From assembly GCA_031394045.1 (NCBI GenBank), contig JANMWN010000275.1, positions 1 through 19,818 of the forward strand: a stretch of DNA of 19,818 nucleotides, written 5' to 3'. Position 1 is the first letter of the stretch, and each line of letters starts with the position of its first letter. This document shows positions 1 to 7,717 of the stretch, piece after piece. The translations under genes and the position numbers were made by a program. This DNA is from JANYIP01 sp031394045. Its GTDB lineage: Bacteria; Actinomycetota; Actinomycetes; Prado026. A model generated the notes under the pieces. The model was not told the origin of the DNA, searched no databases, and saw nothing but the letters and a program-made list of their open reading frames with translations.

Positions 1-510
1 CTCGGTCGTCTCGGTCGTCGGCACCATGCCGGCAAGGTCGAGGAACGGACGGCCGTCCGCGCCCAGGACGATCGCCGAGGAGCGGACCGCTCCGTGCGAG
101 CGCCCAGCTGCGTGCAGCGCCGCCAACGCCCGGCCGACGGCCAGCGCGATGGTCGAGACCTCGCAGGGAGCCAGCCCACCCCGGCGGGCCAGCAGCTGGT
201 CGAGGCCGCGATGGCCGGCGAAGCGGGTGACCAGCATCGGCCGGTCGTCAGCATCGCGGTGGACGCTCGGCCGCAACAAATGTGGATGCTCGGGCAGCTC
301 GTCGACCAGCGCAGCGGTAAGCCCTGCGGGCAGGGGCCGTACGACCACGTCGTAGCCCGACTTCAGGTCCCGGGCCCGCCACGGTGGCCCGGTCACACCG
401 CTCGAGAGCGGCCGGACCAGGGTGAGCCCCGGTACGGACGGTAGACCCACCGGCGATGTCGGCGGGCGCCGCTGACCACGCTGCTGCTGACGGCTTCGGA
501 AGATGCGCAC
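1..510 (-). CDS. Protein-kinase-like protein, probable pseudokinase, partial (runs off left edge)
   Basis: Reading leftward from a GTG at 510, 170 codons are open to the window edge. An in-frame ATG at 528 is an alternative start; neither has a clear ribosome binding site. The frame reads like the N-lobe and early C-lobe of a bacterial Ser/Thr kinase: a strand with VVVRP (residues 55-59) where the ATP-binding Lys would be, HPHLLRP (75-81) as after helix C, and an ALAALHAAGRSHG stretch (128-140) leading into the catalytic loop. The essential residues are missing: the beta-3 Lys is Arg58, the HRD loop reads HGAVRSSAI (139-147), and DFG reads DLA (158-160). Catalysis is therefore unlikely, and a binding or regulatory role is inferred. 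It is divergent from the FAD oxidoreductase gene. The fold assignment rests on motif spacing only and the C-terminal half is not in the window. Confidence 0.6.
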   Translation of the reverse strand, partial: MRIFRSRQQQRGQRRPPTSPVGLPSVPGLTLVRPLSSGVTGPPWRARDLKSGYDVVVRPLPAGLTAALVDELPEHPHLLRPSVHRDADDRPMLVTRFAGHRGLDQLLARRGGLAPCEVSTIALAVGRALAALHAAGRSHGAVRSSAIVLGADGRPFLDLAGMVPTTETTE

Positions 511-549
511 ATGATCACTCTGGCGCATCCGCCCGATCCGGCGCGGCGG

Positions 550-558
550 TTGTCCACA
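550..558 (+). promoter_or_regulatory. Single DnaA-box-like nonamer TTGTCCACA
   Basis: The nonamer TTGTCCACA is the form of DnaA box favoured in high-GC actinobacteria. It stands alone in the divergent intergenic region between the kinase-like gene and the FAD oxidoreductase gene. No cluster of boxes or AT-rich unwinding element is nearby, so this is not an origin. A chance match or a regulatory DnaA site are both possible. Confidence 0.35.
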
Positions 559-604
559 GGGCTGGACCGGGTGAGCCCGAGAGGCCGCCCCGACCGGCAG
601 CGAC

Positions 605-610
605 TAGGTT
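605..610 (+). promoter_or_regulatory. -10 element TAGGTT for the FAD oxidoreductase gene
   Basis: TAGGTT ends 8 nt before the GTG start at 619. This puts the expected transcription start at or next to the start codon and suggests a leaderless mRNA. No convincing -35 element is visible. Confidence 0.45.
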
Positions 611-618
611 CGTGGACC

Positions 619-1902
619 GTGAGCAACGGGCCCGACGGCAGCACCGATGCCGACGTGATCATCGTCGGTGCCGGACTGGCCGGCCTCTGCGCGAGCCTGC
701 ACCTGGTCGGAGCCGGCCAGCGCGTGCTGCTCCTCGAGGCGTCCGACGCGGTCGGCGGCCGGGTGCGCACCGACTACGTCGACGGGCTCCAGCTCGACCG
801 CGGCTTCCAGCTCTACAACCCGGCCTACCCCGAGGCGGCGCGCATGCTCGACCATGCCGCCCTCGAGCTGCGCCCGTTCGTCGCCGGGATGCTGGTGGCC
901 ATGGGGCGCAAGCGGTACCCGCTCGCTGACCCCCGTCGCGAGCCGGCCTGGGCGCTGGCAGCGGCCCGGGCCCCGGTGGGCGGCGTGAGGGACAAGGCCC
1001 GCTTCGCCGCGTACGCGTGGAAGGCCGCTCGCTCCCCCATCCGCACGCTGCTCGAGGCCGAGGACGTCAGCGCCGAGGACGCCCTGCGTTCGGCCGGTAT
1101 CGGGCATCGGCTCGTCGACACCGCCCTGCGCCCCTTCCTCGCCGGAGTGCTCCTCGAGGACGAGCTGGCCACCTCACGCCGGTTCGTCGACCTGGTCCTG
1201 CGCAGCTTCGCGCGTGGCACCCCGTCGGTCCCGGCGGACGGCATGCAGGCGCTGCCCGAGCAGCTCGCCGCACGACTGCCCGCGGGGACGCTCCTGCTCG
1301 GGCACCGGGTCGAGCAGGTACGCACCGGCTCGGTCGACTCGGGTGGCCGCACGTTCACTGCCCGGTCGGTGGTGGTCGCCACCGAGGCGCCCGCGGCCGC
1401 CGAGCTGCTGCCCGACCTGACCGTCCCGCCGATGCATGCGGTCACGACCTGGTACCACCTGGCTGACTGCGAGCCCCAGTCACTGACCGACGGCCGTCCC
1501 GTGCTCGTCGTCGACGGCCAGCGCAGGGGGCCGGTGGTGAACACTGTGGTCATGACCCACGCGGCCCCCGGCTATGCGAGCGGCGGCCGCGTCCTGGTCT
1601 CGTCGTCATCCCTCGGCGTACGAACCGGTGCCGCGGTCGAGGCCGACGTACGCGGCCACCTCGGGCTGCTCTACGGAGTCGACACCCGCGGGTGGGAGGC
1701 CGTGGCGACGTACCCGATCGCTTACGCCCTGCCCGCGATGACCCCGCCCCTCGACCTGCGCCGACCGGTCGCGCTCGGCGACGGGCGCTACGTCAGTGGC
1801 GACCATCGCGACACCTCCTCGATCCAGGGCGCCATGGTCTCCGGGCGTCGCGTCGCCGAGGCTGTCCTCCACGACACCCGGCTCGGGCCAGGGAACCTAT
1901 GA
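619..1902 (+). CDS. FAD-dependent amine-oxidase-type oxidoreductase
   Basis: The 427-residue product opens with a dinucleotide-binding fold: VIIVGAGLAG (13-22), an acidic residue Glu40 at the end of beta-2, and VGGRVRT (45-51), the GG-R motif of the amine oxidase/phytoene desaturase/protoporphyrinogen oxidase superfamily. The C-terminus has the matching FAD-closing segment, GDHRDTSSIQGAMVSG, followed by a helix. The substrate cannot be told from sequence. GTG at 619 is chosen because the GxGxxG strand then lies a normal ~12 residues from the start and a -10 hexamer sits 8 nt upstream. The frame stays open upstream to 511, but those residues are not conserved-looking. The stop codon overlaps the start of the GH26-like lipoprotein gene (ATGA), so the two are probably co-translated. 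Confidence 0.82.
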   Translation: MSNGPDGSTDADVIIVGAGLAGLCASLHLVGAGQRVLLLEASDAVGGRVRTDYVDGLQLDRGFQLYNPAYPEAARMLDHAALELRPFVAGMLVAMGRKRYPLADPRREPAWALAAARAPVGGVRDKARFAAYAWKAARSPIRTLLEAEDVSAEDALRSAGIGHRLVDTALRPFLAGVLLEDELATSRRFVDLVLRSFARGTPSVPADGMQALPEQLAARLPAGTLLLGHRVEQVRTGSVDSGGRTFTARSVVVATEAPAAAELLPDLTVPPMHAVTTWYHLADCEPQSLTDGRPVLVVDGQRRGPVVNTVVMTHAAPGYASGGRVLVSSSSLGVRTGAAVEADVRGHLGLLYGVDTRGWEAVATYPIAYALPAMTPPLDLRRPVALGDGRYVSGDHRDTSSIQGAMVSGRRVAEAVLHDTRLGPGNL

Positions 1903-2948
1903 ACCCCTGCCCACGTCAGGTAGGTGTGAGCATCCGACGGGGACCGTGGATCGTCGCTGCGTCCGTCGCGGCCGTCCTGATGCTGGCGACCGGCTGCTCC
2001 TCCTCGAGCGCCCCTGGCCAGAGCTCGCCGCCGCCGTCCGCCAGCCAGACGACGCCGTCACCGTCCGACACGACCACGGCGCTGGGCACCACGGGCCCGC
2101 AGCCGCCCACGACCGGTGCCTGGGTCGGCGCCTGGGTCAAACCGGCAGCCGGCCAGGACGACCAGGCCGGTCGTGTTGCGGCCGTCGCGACGTTCGAGCA
2201 GTCCATCGGTCGCCCGCTCGACGTGGTGCATGTCTTCCACAAGTGGGCCGACGACTTCCCTAGCTCGGCCGACCTGCAGTTCATCCAGCAGGGCAAGGTG
2301 CTGCTCATCTCGTGGGCCGGCACGGACCTCAGGTCCATCCTGTCGGGCTCCCAGGACGCGATCATCAAGGCCCGCGCCGACCAGGTGAAGGCGCTGCAGA
2401 CCCCGGTGCTCCTGCGCTGGCGCTGGGAGATGAACCGGCCCAACCTGCAGGCATCCATCGGCACCCCCGCCGACTACGTCGCGGCCTGGAAGCACATCCG
2501 CGCGATCTTCACGACGGTCGGCGCCACCAACGTCGGCTGGGTGTGGTGCCCGCTCGCCTCCGGCTTCACCGCCACGAACGCGCCTGCGTACTACCCCGGC
2601 GACGACCAGGTGGACTGGCTCTGCACCGACGTCTACGGCGGCCCGACCAACATCAGCTTCGCCTCGGTCGCGGCGGACTTCACGACCTGGGCCGCCGGCC
2701 ACCAGAAGCCGATCATCATCGGCGAGTACGGCGCCCGCAGCACCGACCCCGACAAGGCCGGCTGGATCCGTGGCGCGACCGCCTTCGCCGTGGCGCACCC
2801 GCAGATCAAGGCGATGGTCTACTTCAACGCCTCGCGCGTGGAGAACGGCACCAACCGCGACTTCCGCGTCGAGAGCGCCCCAGCTCCCCTGCAGGCGTTC
2901 GAGGCGATGGCCAACGAGCCGTACTTCAACCAGCGCAAGGGCCTCTAG
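1899..2948 (+). CDS. GH26-like glycoside hydrolase lipoprotein
   Basis: The 349-residue product is a predicted exported lipoprotein: arginines at 13-14, a hydrophobic stretch (18-30), and Cys33 in a LATGC lipobox. A Ser/Thr/Pro-rich linker runs to about residue 72. The rest resembles the TIM barrel of glycoside hydrolase family 26 (beta-mannanase type): WRWEMNRP with candidate acid/base Glu177, WVWCP (214-218), and PIIIGEYGA with candidate nucleophile Glu276. Hydrolysis of a beta-linked polysaccharide outside the membrane is inferred; the glycan is unknown. ATG at 1899 overlaps the preceding stop and has AGGGA upstream. GTG at 1926, preceded by AGGTAGGT, is an equally good start and gives a shorter signal peptide. 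The gene converges on the Gfo/Idh/MocA gene with only 19 nt between them. Confidence 0.75.
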   Translation: MNPCPRQVGVSIRRGPWIVAASVAAVLMLATGCSSSSAPGQSSPPPSASQTTPSPSDTTTALGTTGPQPPTTGAWVGAWVKPAAGQDDQAGRVAAVATFEQSIGRPLDVVHVFHKWADDFPSSADLQFIQQGKVLLISWAGTDLRSILSGSQDAIIKARADQVKALQTPVLLRWRWEMNRPNLQASIGTPADYVAAWKHIRAIFTTVGATNVGWVWCPLASGFTATNAPAYYPGDDQVDWLCTDVYGGPTNISFASVAADFTTWAAGHQKPIIIGEYGARSTDPDKAGWIRGATAFAVAHPQIKAMVYFNASRVENGTNRDFRVESAPAPLQAFEAMANEPYFNQRKGL

Positions 2949-2967
2949 CTGTCAGAGCAGCACGACG

Positions 2968-3999
2968 TCACAGCAGCACGACCCGGCGACCGGCCGCCGA
3001 CACCCGCGCCGCCTCGATGACCTTGAGCGTACGTACGGCGTCTCCCGGGTCGACCGGCATGGCGGCCTCGCCACGGACGGCAGCAGCCACCGCCGGGTAG
3101 AACAGGTCCCACCGCCCGGGCTCGGACCGCACGGGCTCCCCCGCATCGCCTCGAACCAGACGTCCGTCTCGCTCAGGCGGCACGGGCAGTCCACCGACCG
3201 GCAGCCGGCCGGCAGCGCGGAGCTCGTCCTCCTGCCCGTCCAGGAGGTCGACGACGTACGCGCCCTGGCTGCCCAGCACACGCATCCGTGGTCCAGGCGA
3301 ACCCGCCAGCGCTCCCACCCACAGGTGCGACCGGACACCGCCGACATGCTCGATCGCCACGAACCCGTCATCGTCCGAGAGCCCGCGGCGCGAGTCCAGC
3401 TCCGCGTACACGGCGGCGGCCGGGCCGAACAGGTGCAGGGCCTGGTCGACGAGGTGGCTGCCCAGGTCGAGCAGGAGCCCACCACCCTCGGCGGCGGGGA
3501 GCCGCTCCCTCCACGCCTCGGGCCTGGGCTCCGGCCGCCAGCGCTCGAAGCGCGACTCGAACCGGAGCACCTTGCCGATGGCGTCATCGGCAAGAAGTCG
3601 TTGCAGGGTCAGCAGATCGCTGTCCCAGCGACGGTTCTGGAAGACCGTGAGCGGCACCTGCGCCGCCGCAGCCGCCACCACGACGTCAGCCGCCGACTGC
3701 GACGTGAGGGACAGCGGCTTGTCGACCACGACAGCCTTGCCGACGGCGATCGAGGACAGCGCCAGCGATGCATGGACGTCGCCAGGAGCGGCCACCACGA
3801 GCAGGTCGTACAGGTCGGGCCGCGCGAACAGCTCAGCGCTCGAGGACAGCACCTCGGCACCGGGGTGGTCCGCGCGTACCTCGGCCTGTCGGTCGGCCCG
3901 GCCGGTCACCACCACCGACAGCTCGAGCCCGGCGGCGGTCACCAACGGTCCGTGGAAGACGCGCCCGGCCAGGCCGTACCCGACGAGCGCGACCCTCAC
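2968..3999 (-). CDS. Gfo/Idh/MocA family NAD(P)-dependent oxidoreductase
   Basis: The 343-residue product starts with the Rossmann motif ALVGYGLAGRVFH (4-16). It carries VVDKPLSL (91-98), equivalent to the family EKP motif with Asp in place of Glu; Lys94 is the expected catalytic or structural lysine. A GGGLLLDLGSHLVDQ stretch matches the family's GGGxLxDxGxHxxD signature. Members oxidise or reduce sugars, inositols or related polyols; the substrate here is unknown. The start is GTG at 3999, overlapping the stop of the MMPL gene as GTGA, so the two genes are one transcription unit with coupled translation. Length is normal for the family (about 340-350). Confidence 0.87.
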   Translation of the reverse strand: MRVALVGYGLAGRVFHGPLVTAAGLELSVVVTGRADRQAEVRADHPGAEVLSSSAELFARPDLYDLLVVAAPGDVHASLALSSIAVGKAVVVDKPLSLTSQSAADVVVAAAAAQVPLTVFQNRRWDSDLLTLQRLLADDAIGKVLRFESRFERWRPEPRPEAWRERLPAAEGGGLLLDLGSHLVDQALHLFGPAAAVYAELDSRRGLSDDDGFVAIEHVGGVRSHLWVGALAGSPGPRMRVLGSQGAYVVDLLDGQEDELRAAGRLPVGGLPVPPERDGRLVRGDAGEPVRSEPGRWDLFYPAVAAAVRGEAAMPVDPGDAVRTLKVIEAARVSAAGRRVVLL

Positions 4000-6386
4000 G
4001 CCTTGGCCCCCGCTGCCGGCTCAACCAGTGCATCGTCGAGCGAGGGCTCGGCCACCCTGGCCAGCCGGCTCGGCCACCAGATCGGGCGGCCGATGTCGTA
4101 CGACAGCGCAGGAACCAGGATCGACCGCACCACCAACGTGTCCAGCAGTACGCCGAACGCGACCGCGAAGCCGAGCTCGGCGAGGAACACCAGCGGCAGC
4201 GTGCCCAGGACCGAGAACGTGCCGGCCAGCACGATGCCTGCCGAGGTGATGACGCCGCCGGTGACCGTCAGGCCCTTGAGGATCCCGCGTCTGGTGCCCT
4301 CGACCACAGACTCCTCGCGCACGCGGGTCATCAGGAAGATGTTGTAGTCCACCCCCAGCGCGACCAGGAAGGTGAAGGCGAACAACGGGAACGAGGAGTC
4401 CGCCCCAGGAAAGTGGAAGACGTGGTTGAAGACGAGCGCGCACACCCCGAGGGTCGCTGCGAACGACAGGACGACGGTGAGCACGAGCAGCACCGGGGCG
4501 ACGATCGACCGGAGCAGCAGCATCAGGATCACCAGGATCACCAGCAGGACGATCGGGATGATCACCGTACGGTCGCGGCGCGAGGCCTCCTGGGTGTCCA
4601 GGTTGATCGCCGTGAACCCACCGACCTTGGCGTCCGCGGCCGGGACCGCGCGGACTGCCGCACGCAGCGCAAGGATCGTGTCCTCCGCCGCCGCGGAGTC
4701 CGACGACGCGGTCAGGGTCGCCTCGATCTGCACCAGCCCGTCCGCGACCTTGGCAGGTACGGGTTGTGGCGTCGGCACGCCGGCGGGGACACCGGTGAAC
4801 GGGACGACGTCCGAGACCCCGGGCACCGCCTTGGCAGCAGCAACCACGGCATCGAGCGTGGGCGCGTTGGCGATGATCACCGCGGGGTTGCCGGACCCGG
4901 CGGGGAAGTGCTGGCCCAGCACCTCCTGCCCGACCACCGAGTCGGGCTTCGTGGTGAAGGCGTCGGCCTGGCTGATGCCGTCGGCCTTGAGCGTCGTGAG
5001 GAAGAACGAGGCGATCAGCAGGACAACGGCCGTGGCCACCCACGAGATCCGGGGCCGACGCCCGATCAGCGAGGCGACCCGGGCCCAGATCCCTTCGAGC
5101 TTCTCGTCGACCGTGCCTGAACGCGGCACCTTCGGCCAGAAGATCCAGCGCGCCGCCGGCCACCGCATCCAGAACGCCCAGGACGGTCCGTGCCCCCGCC
5201 GCCGGGTGATCCCGGCGAAGACGAACGCCACCAGAAGCAGCAGGGCCCAGACCGGGATCAGCGCTGGTATGCCGGCGACCAACGCCACGACCAGCCCGAT
5301 CACCAGGAGCAGCAGGTAGAACGCGACGGCCGGAAGGACCAGCAGCGCAGGCAGGAACGTCATCGTCGCGAGGTAGGCGCACACGATGCCGATGGCCGCG
5401 ACCGGCCCGGTGGACTTGTTCGAGTTGAGCAGCGAGAACAGCAGGCAGAGCAAGCCGAGGCAGACGGTGGCCGCTGACGCGGACAGCGGCTCCAGGACGC
5501 CGAGCCAGGCCTTGCGCATCGCGTCGAAATGGTTGTCGTTGGTGTGCAGCTCCTCGCGGTAGCGCGCCACAAGCAGCAGGGCGTAGTCCGTCGCGGCGCC
5601 GAAGACAAGCACCGTCAGGATCCCCTGGCTCTGCCCGTTGAGGGTGAGCACGTCGTTGGTCGCCAACAGGTAGATCACGCCGCTCGCCGTACCCAGGGCC
5701 AGCAGTGCCGACAGCAGCGGGATGAACCACAGGATCGGGCTGCGGTAGACCAGGATCAGGATCACCGCGACCACGAGGCCGGCAAACCCGAGCAGTGTCG
5801 TGTCGAGCGAGCCGAACACCTTGAACAGGTCGGCCAGGATCCCGCCGGGCCCCGTCACGTGCAGCACCAGGCCCGGTGTCAGCGCGTCCCCGTGGAAGCG
5901 CAAGGTCTGCGAGACCCGGATGATCGGCGACTTGCCGTCGGACAGGGGGGCCTGGGTCTTGTCGGAGTCCAAGGGGAACGACACCAGGATGGCCTTGCCG
6001 TCCTGGGACGGGATCGGCACCAGCGCCTGGCCGGTCAGGTAGTCGCCGACGGTCTTGTCGTCCTTGATCTGCTTCCCGGTGTCGTCGGTCAGCCGCTCGC
6101 CGCCGGCCGACTGCACGAAGGCCGTCACGGCTGCACGGTCGGCGTCGGTCAGCCCCGAGTCCCTGACGAAGAGCAGGAACATCGGGAAGCTCTGCTGCTG
6201 CGCGAACTTCTTCTGCAGGTCGAGGACCTTCGTCGACTCGGCCGACGCGGGCAGGAACGACGCGTTGTCGTTCTTCTGCGCCTCGCTCAGCTTGCCGGCC
6301 CCAGAGCCGAACAGACCACCGATGAACAACCAGCCGACCAGGGCGAGGATGGCCCACACCAGGGGTCTACGGAAGATCGCGCGCAT
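3996..6386 (-). CDS. MMPL family (RND-type) transporter
   Basis: The product is 796 residues and a large integral membrane protein. It has the twofold-repeated MMPL plan: one N-terminal helix (RPLVWAILALVGWLFIGGLF), a ~160-residue extracytoplasmic domain, a bundle of helices, then a second copy of the same plan. Each half has the family signature after its fourth or fifth helix: FGAATDYALLLVARYREE in the first and LGVDYNIFLMTRVREE in the second, with the Asp-Tyr pair of the proton relay. The linker between halves contains extra hydrophobic segments. MMPL proteins export lipids or hydrophobic compounds; the cargo is not identifiable. The frame could start at GTG 6395, but ATG 6386 is preferred because TAGGGT lies exactly 7 nt upstream. 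The gene is first in a unit with the Gfo/Idh/MocA gene. Confidence 0.9.
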   Translation of the reverse strand: MRAIFRRPLVWAILALVGWLFIGGLFGSGAGKLSEAQKNDNASFLPASAESTKVLDLQKKFAQQQSFPMFLLFVRDSGLTDADRAAVTAFVQSAGGERLTDDTGKQIKDDKTVGDYLTGQALVPIPSQDGKAILVSFPLDSDKTQAPLSDGKSPIIRVSQTLRFHGDALTPGLVLHVTGPGGILADLFKVFGSLDTTLLGFAGLVVAVILILVYRSPILWFIPLLSALLALGTASGVIYLLATNDVLTLNGQSQGILTVLVFGAATDYALLLVARYREELHTNDNHFDAMRKAWLGVLEPLSASAATVCLGLLCLLFSLLNSNKSTGPVAAIGIVCAYLATMTFLPALLVLPAVAFYLLLLVIGLVVALVAGIPALIPVWALLLLVAFVFAGITRRRGHGPSWAFWMRWPAARWIFWPKVPRSGTVDEKLEGIWARVASLIGRRPRISWVATAVVLLIASFFLTTLKADGISQADAFTTKPDSVVGQEVLGQHFPAGSGNPAVIIANAPTLDAVVAAAKAVPGVSDVVPFTGVPAGVPTPQPVPAKVADGLVQIEATLTASSDSAAAEDTILALRAAVRAVPAADAKVGGFTAINLDTQEASRRDRTVIIPIVLLVILVILMLLLRSIVAPVLLVLTVVLSFAATLGVCALVFNHVFHFPGADSSFPLFAFTFLVALGVDYNIFLMTRVREESVVEGTRRGILKGLTVTGGVITSAGIVLAGTFSVLGTLPLVFLAELGFAVAFGVLLDTLVVRSILVPALSYDIGRPIWWPSRLARVAEPSLDDALVEPAAGAKA

Positions 6387-6393
6387 GGAGGCC

Positions 6394-6399
6394 ACCCTA
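6394..6399 (-). promoter_or_regulatory. -10 element TAGGGT for the MMPL gene
   Basis: On the minus strand TAGGGT is followed by 7 nt and then ATG at 6386, the spacing of a leaderless transcript. The expected -35 position falls inside the first copy of the 13-bp tandem repeat. Confidence 0.45.
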
Positions 6400-6416
6400 G
6401 GTGCGCACCCGCCGCT

Positions 6417-6494
6417 ATGCCTGGTCGGGATGCCTGGTCGGGATGCCTAGTCGGGATGCCTGGTCGGGATGCCTGGTCGGGATGCCCGCCCGGG
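6417..6494 (+). repeat. 13-bp tandem repeat, five copies plus one degenerate
   Basis: The unit ATGCCTGGTCGGG is repeated head to tail at 6417, 6430, 6443, 6456 and 6469. Only the third copy differs (one G to A), and a degenerate sixth follows at 6482. The array fills the space between the divergent MMPL and lipB promoters, covering the -35 positions of both. There are no spacers, so it is not a CRISPR array. It may be a variable-number tandem repeat or a multi-site operator. Confidence 0.92.
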
Positions 6495-6502
6495 CTCCGG
6501 GC

Positions 6503-6508
6503 TACCCT
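6503..6508 (+). promoter_or_regulatory. -10 element TACCCT for lipB
   Basis: TACCCT ends 6 nt before the GTG start of lipB, consistent with a leaderless mRNA. The -35 position lies in the last units of the 13-bp repeat. Confidence 0.45.
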
Positions 6509-6514
6509 CGTCGA

Positions 6515-7231
6515 GTGAGCACCTCCGGAGCCGACCGCGCGCTCCACCTCGTCCACCTCGGCCTCGGCGCCGACCTCGTGGCCGAACTGGTGCCGTACGA
6601 AGCGGCGTGGGCCCAGCAACGACGGGTGCACGACGCGGTCGTCGAGGGCACCGCACCGGACACCGTGCTGCTGCTCGAGCACGAGCCGGTCTACACCGCC
6701 GGGCGCCGCACGGCGTCATGGGAGCGACCGACCGACGGGTCGCTCGTCGTCGACGTCGACCGGGGTGGGCGCATCACCTGGCACGGCCCCGGCCAGCTGG
6801 TCGGCTACCCGATCGTGCGACTGCCCGATCCCTTCGACGTGATCGCGTACGTCCGCCGGGTGGAGCAGGTCCTCATCGACGTCTGCGCCGAGCTCGGCCT
6901 GGCCACCACCCGCGTCGAGGGCCGCAGCGGGGTCTGGGTGCTGGCCGACGACAATGGCCCCGACCGCAAGGTCGCTGCCATCGGCGTACGCGTCGCCAGG
7001 GGCGTGACCATGCATGGCTTCGCCCTCAACTGCGACTGCGACCTGGCCTGGTACGACCGGATCGTCGCCTGCGGCATCGAGGACGCGTCGGTGACCTCGC
7101 TGAGCGCCGAGCTCGGGCGCACCGTGACCGTGGCCGAGGCGCTCACCCACGTCGAGCGGCTGCTGCCCGCGCTGACCGACTACGCGAGCGCCACCAGCAC
7201 GACCTCGCCGGCCTCCGCGGCTGCGCGGTAG
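6515..7231 (+). CDS. lipB: Octanoyl-[acyl-carrier-protein]:protein N-octanoyltransferase LipB
   Basis: LipB moves octanoyl from acyl carrier protein to the lipoyl domains of 2-oxoacid dehydrogenases or the glycine cleavage H protein, the first step of lipoate assembly. The 238-residue product has the family blocks in order: LEHEPVYTAGRR (54-65), GGRITWHGPGQLVGYPI (84-100), KVAAIGVRV with the catalytic Lys152, MHGFALNC (166-173) and IVACGI with the nucleophile Cys186. GTG at 6515 is chosen because it gives the usual N-terminus and sits 6 nt after a -10 hexamer; the frame is open further upstream only through the tandem repeat. The 3' end overlaps the convergent DUF1877 gene by 52 nt. Confidence 0.95.
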   Translation: MSTSGADRALHLVHLGLGADLVAELVPYEAAWAQQRRVHDAVVEGTAPDTVLLLEHEPVYTAGRRTASWERPTDGSLVVDVDRGGRITWHGPGQLVGYPIVRLPDPFDVIAYVRRVEQVLIDVCAELGLATTRVEGRSGVWVLADDNGPDRKVAAIGVRVARGVTMHGFALNCDCDLAWYDRIVACGIEDASVTSLSAELGRTVTVAEALTHVERLLPALTDYASATSTTSPASAAAR

Positions 7232-7674
7232 AACGCGACCAGCCGCTCGTACGCCGGCGCCAGCTCGTCGCCGAGCACGCCGTCCTCGTCCCAGACCTCG
7301 GGGTAGACGCCGAGGCCGTTCATCCGGTCGGGGTCGAACCGCTCGGCCAGCACCTCGAACGGCGTGCCGTCCAGGTATGCGGCCACCGCCTCGACCTCCC
7401 CGGGTACGAGGTAGCGGACCGGGCCGAAACCGACGTCGTCGCCGATCTCCTGCCCACCTAGGACTGCCTGCGCGGCGACGGCGTCGTCCTCACCCTCGAC
7501 CAGCAGGTAGTGGATCCCGTGCCACATCTTGTCGAGGTCGATCACCTCGGGGTCGTCCGCGTCGAGCAGCTCGTCGTCCTCGGCGAAGACCAGCTCACCG
7601 GCGATGGTCGGGTCGTCGAGGATCTCGCCGAGCCGAGCCGCCGGGATCCGCCGGTACGCGATCCGCATGCCCAT
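7180..7674 (-). CDS. DUF1877 (YfbM-like) family protein
   Basis: The 164-residue acidic cytoplasmic product resembles the YfbM/DUF1877 family, including LDKMWHGIHYLL near residue 47 and a FGPVRYLVPGEVEAVA block. Function is unknown for the family. Two in-frame ATGs exist, at 7674 and 7668. The first is favoured by a TACGCT hexamer 7 nt upstream (leaderless); the second would have a GGAG at good spacing. The gene is inserted between lipB and lipA, opposite to both, overlaps the 3' end of lipB by 52 nt, and is divergent from lipA with overlapping promoters. Confidence 0.8.
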   Translation of the reverse strand: MGMRIAYRRIPAARLGEILDDPTIAGELVFAEDDELLDADDPEVIDLDKMWHGIHYLLVEGEDDAVAAQAVLGGQEIGDDVGFGPVRYLVPGEVEAVAAYLDGTPFEVLAERFDPDRMNGLGVYPEVWDEDGVLGDELAPAYERLVAFYRAAAEAGEVVLVALA

Positions 7675-7681
7675 GCTCCGC

Positions 7682-7687
7682 AGCGTA
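7682..7687 (-). promoter_or_regulatory. -10 element TACGCT for the DUF1877 gene
   Basis: TACGCT on the minus strand is followed by 7 nt and ATG at 7674. It coincides with the expected -35 position of the divergent lipA promoter, so the two promoters may exclude each other. Confidence 0.4.
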
Positions 7688-7705
7688 GGCGCTCGGCCGA
7701 CGACC

Positions 7706-7711
7706 TATGCT
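7706..7711 (+). promoter_or_regulatory. -10 element TATGCT for lipA
   Basis: TATGCT ends 6 nt before the GTG start at 7718, consistent with a leaderless lipA mRNA. Confidence 0.5.
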
Positions 7712-7717
7712 GTAGAG

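Noticed and set aside
6417..6494. CRISPR-like array
   Set aside because: The units abut directly with no spacers and are only 13 bp long.
3768..6518. Long plus-strand open frames opposite the MMPL gene
   Set aside because: They are rich in Arg, Gln, Asp and His without motifs, and mirror the codon bias of the clear MMPL protein on the other strand.
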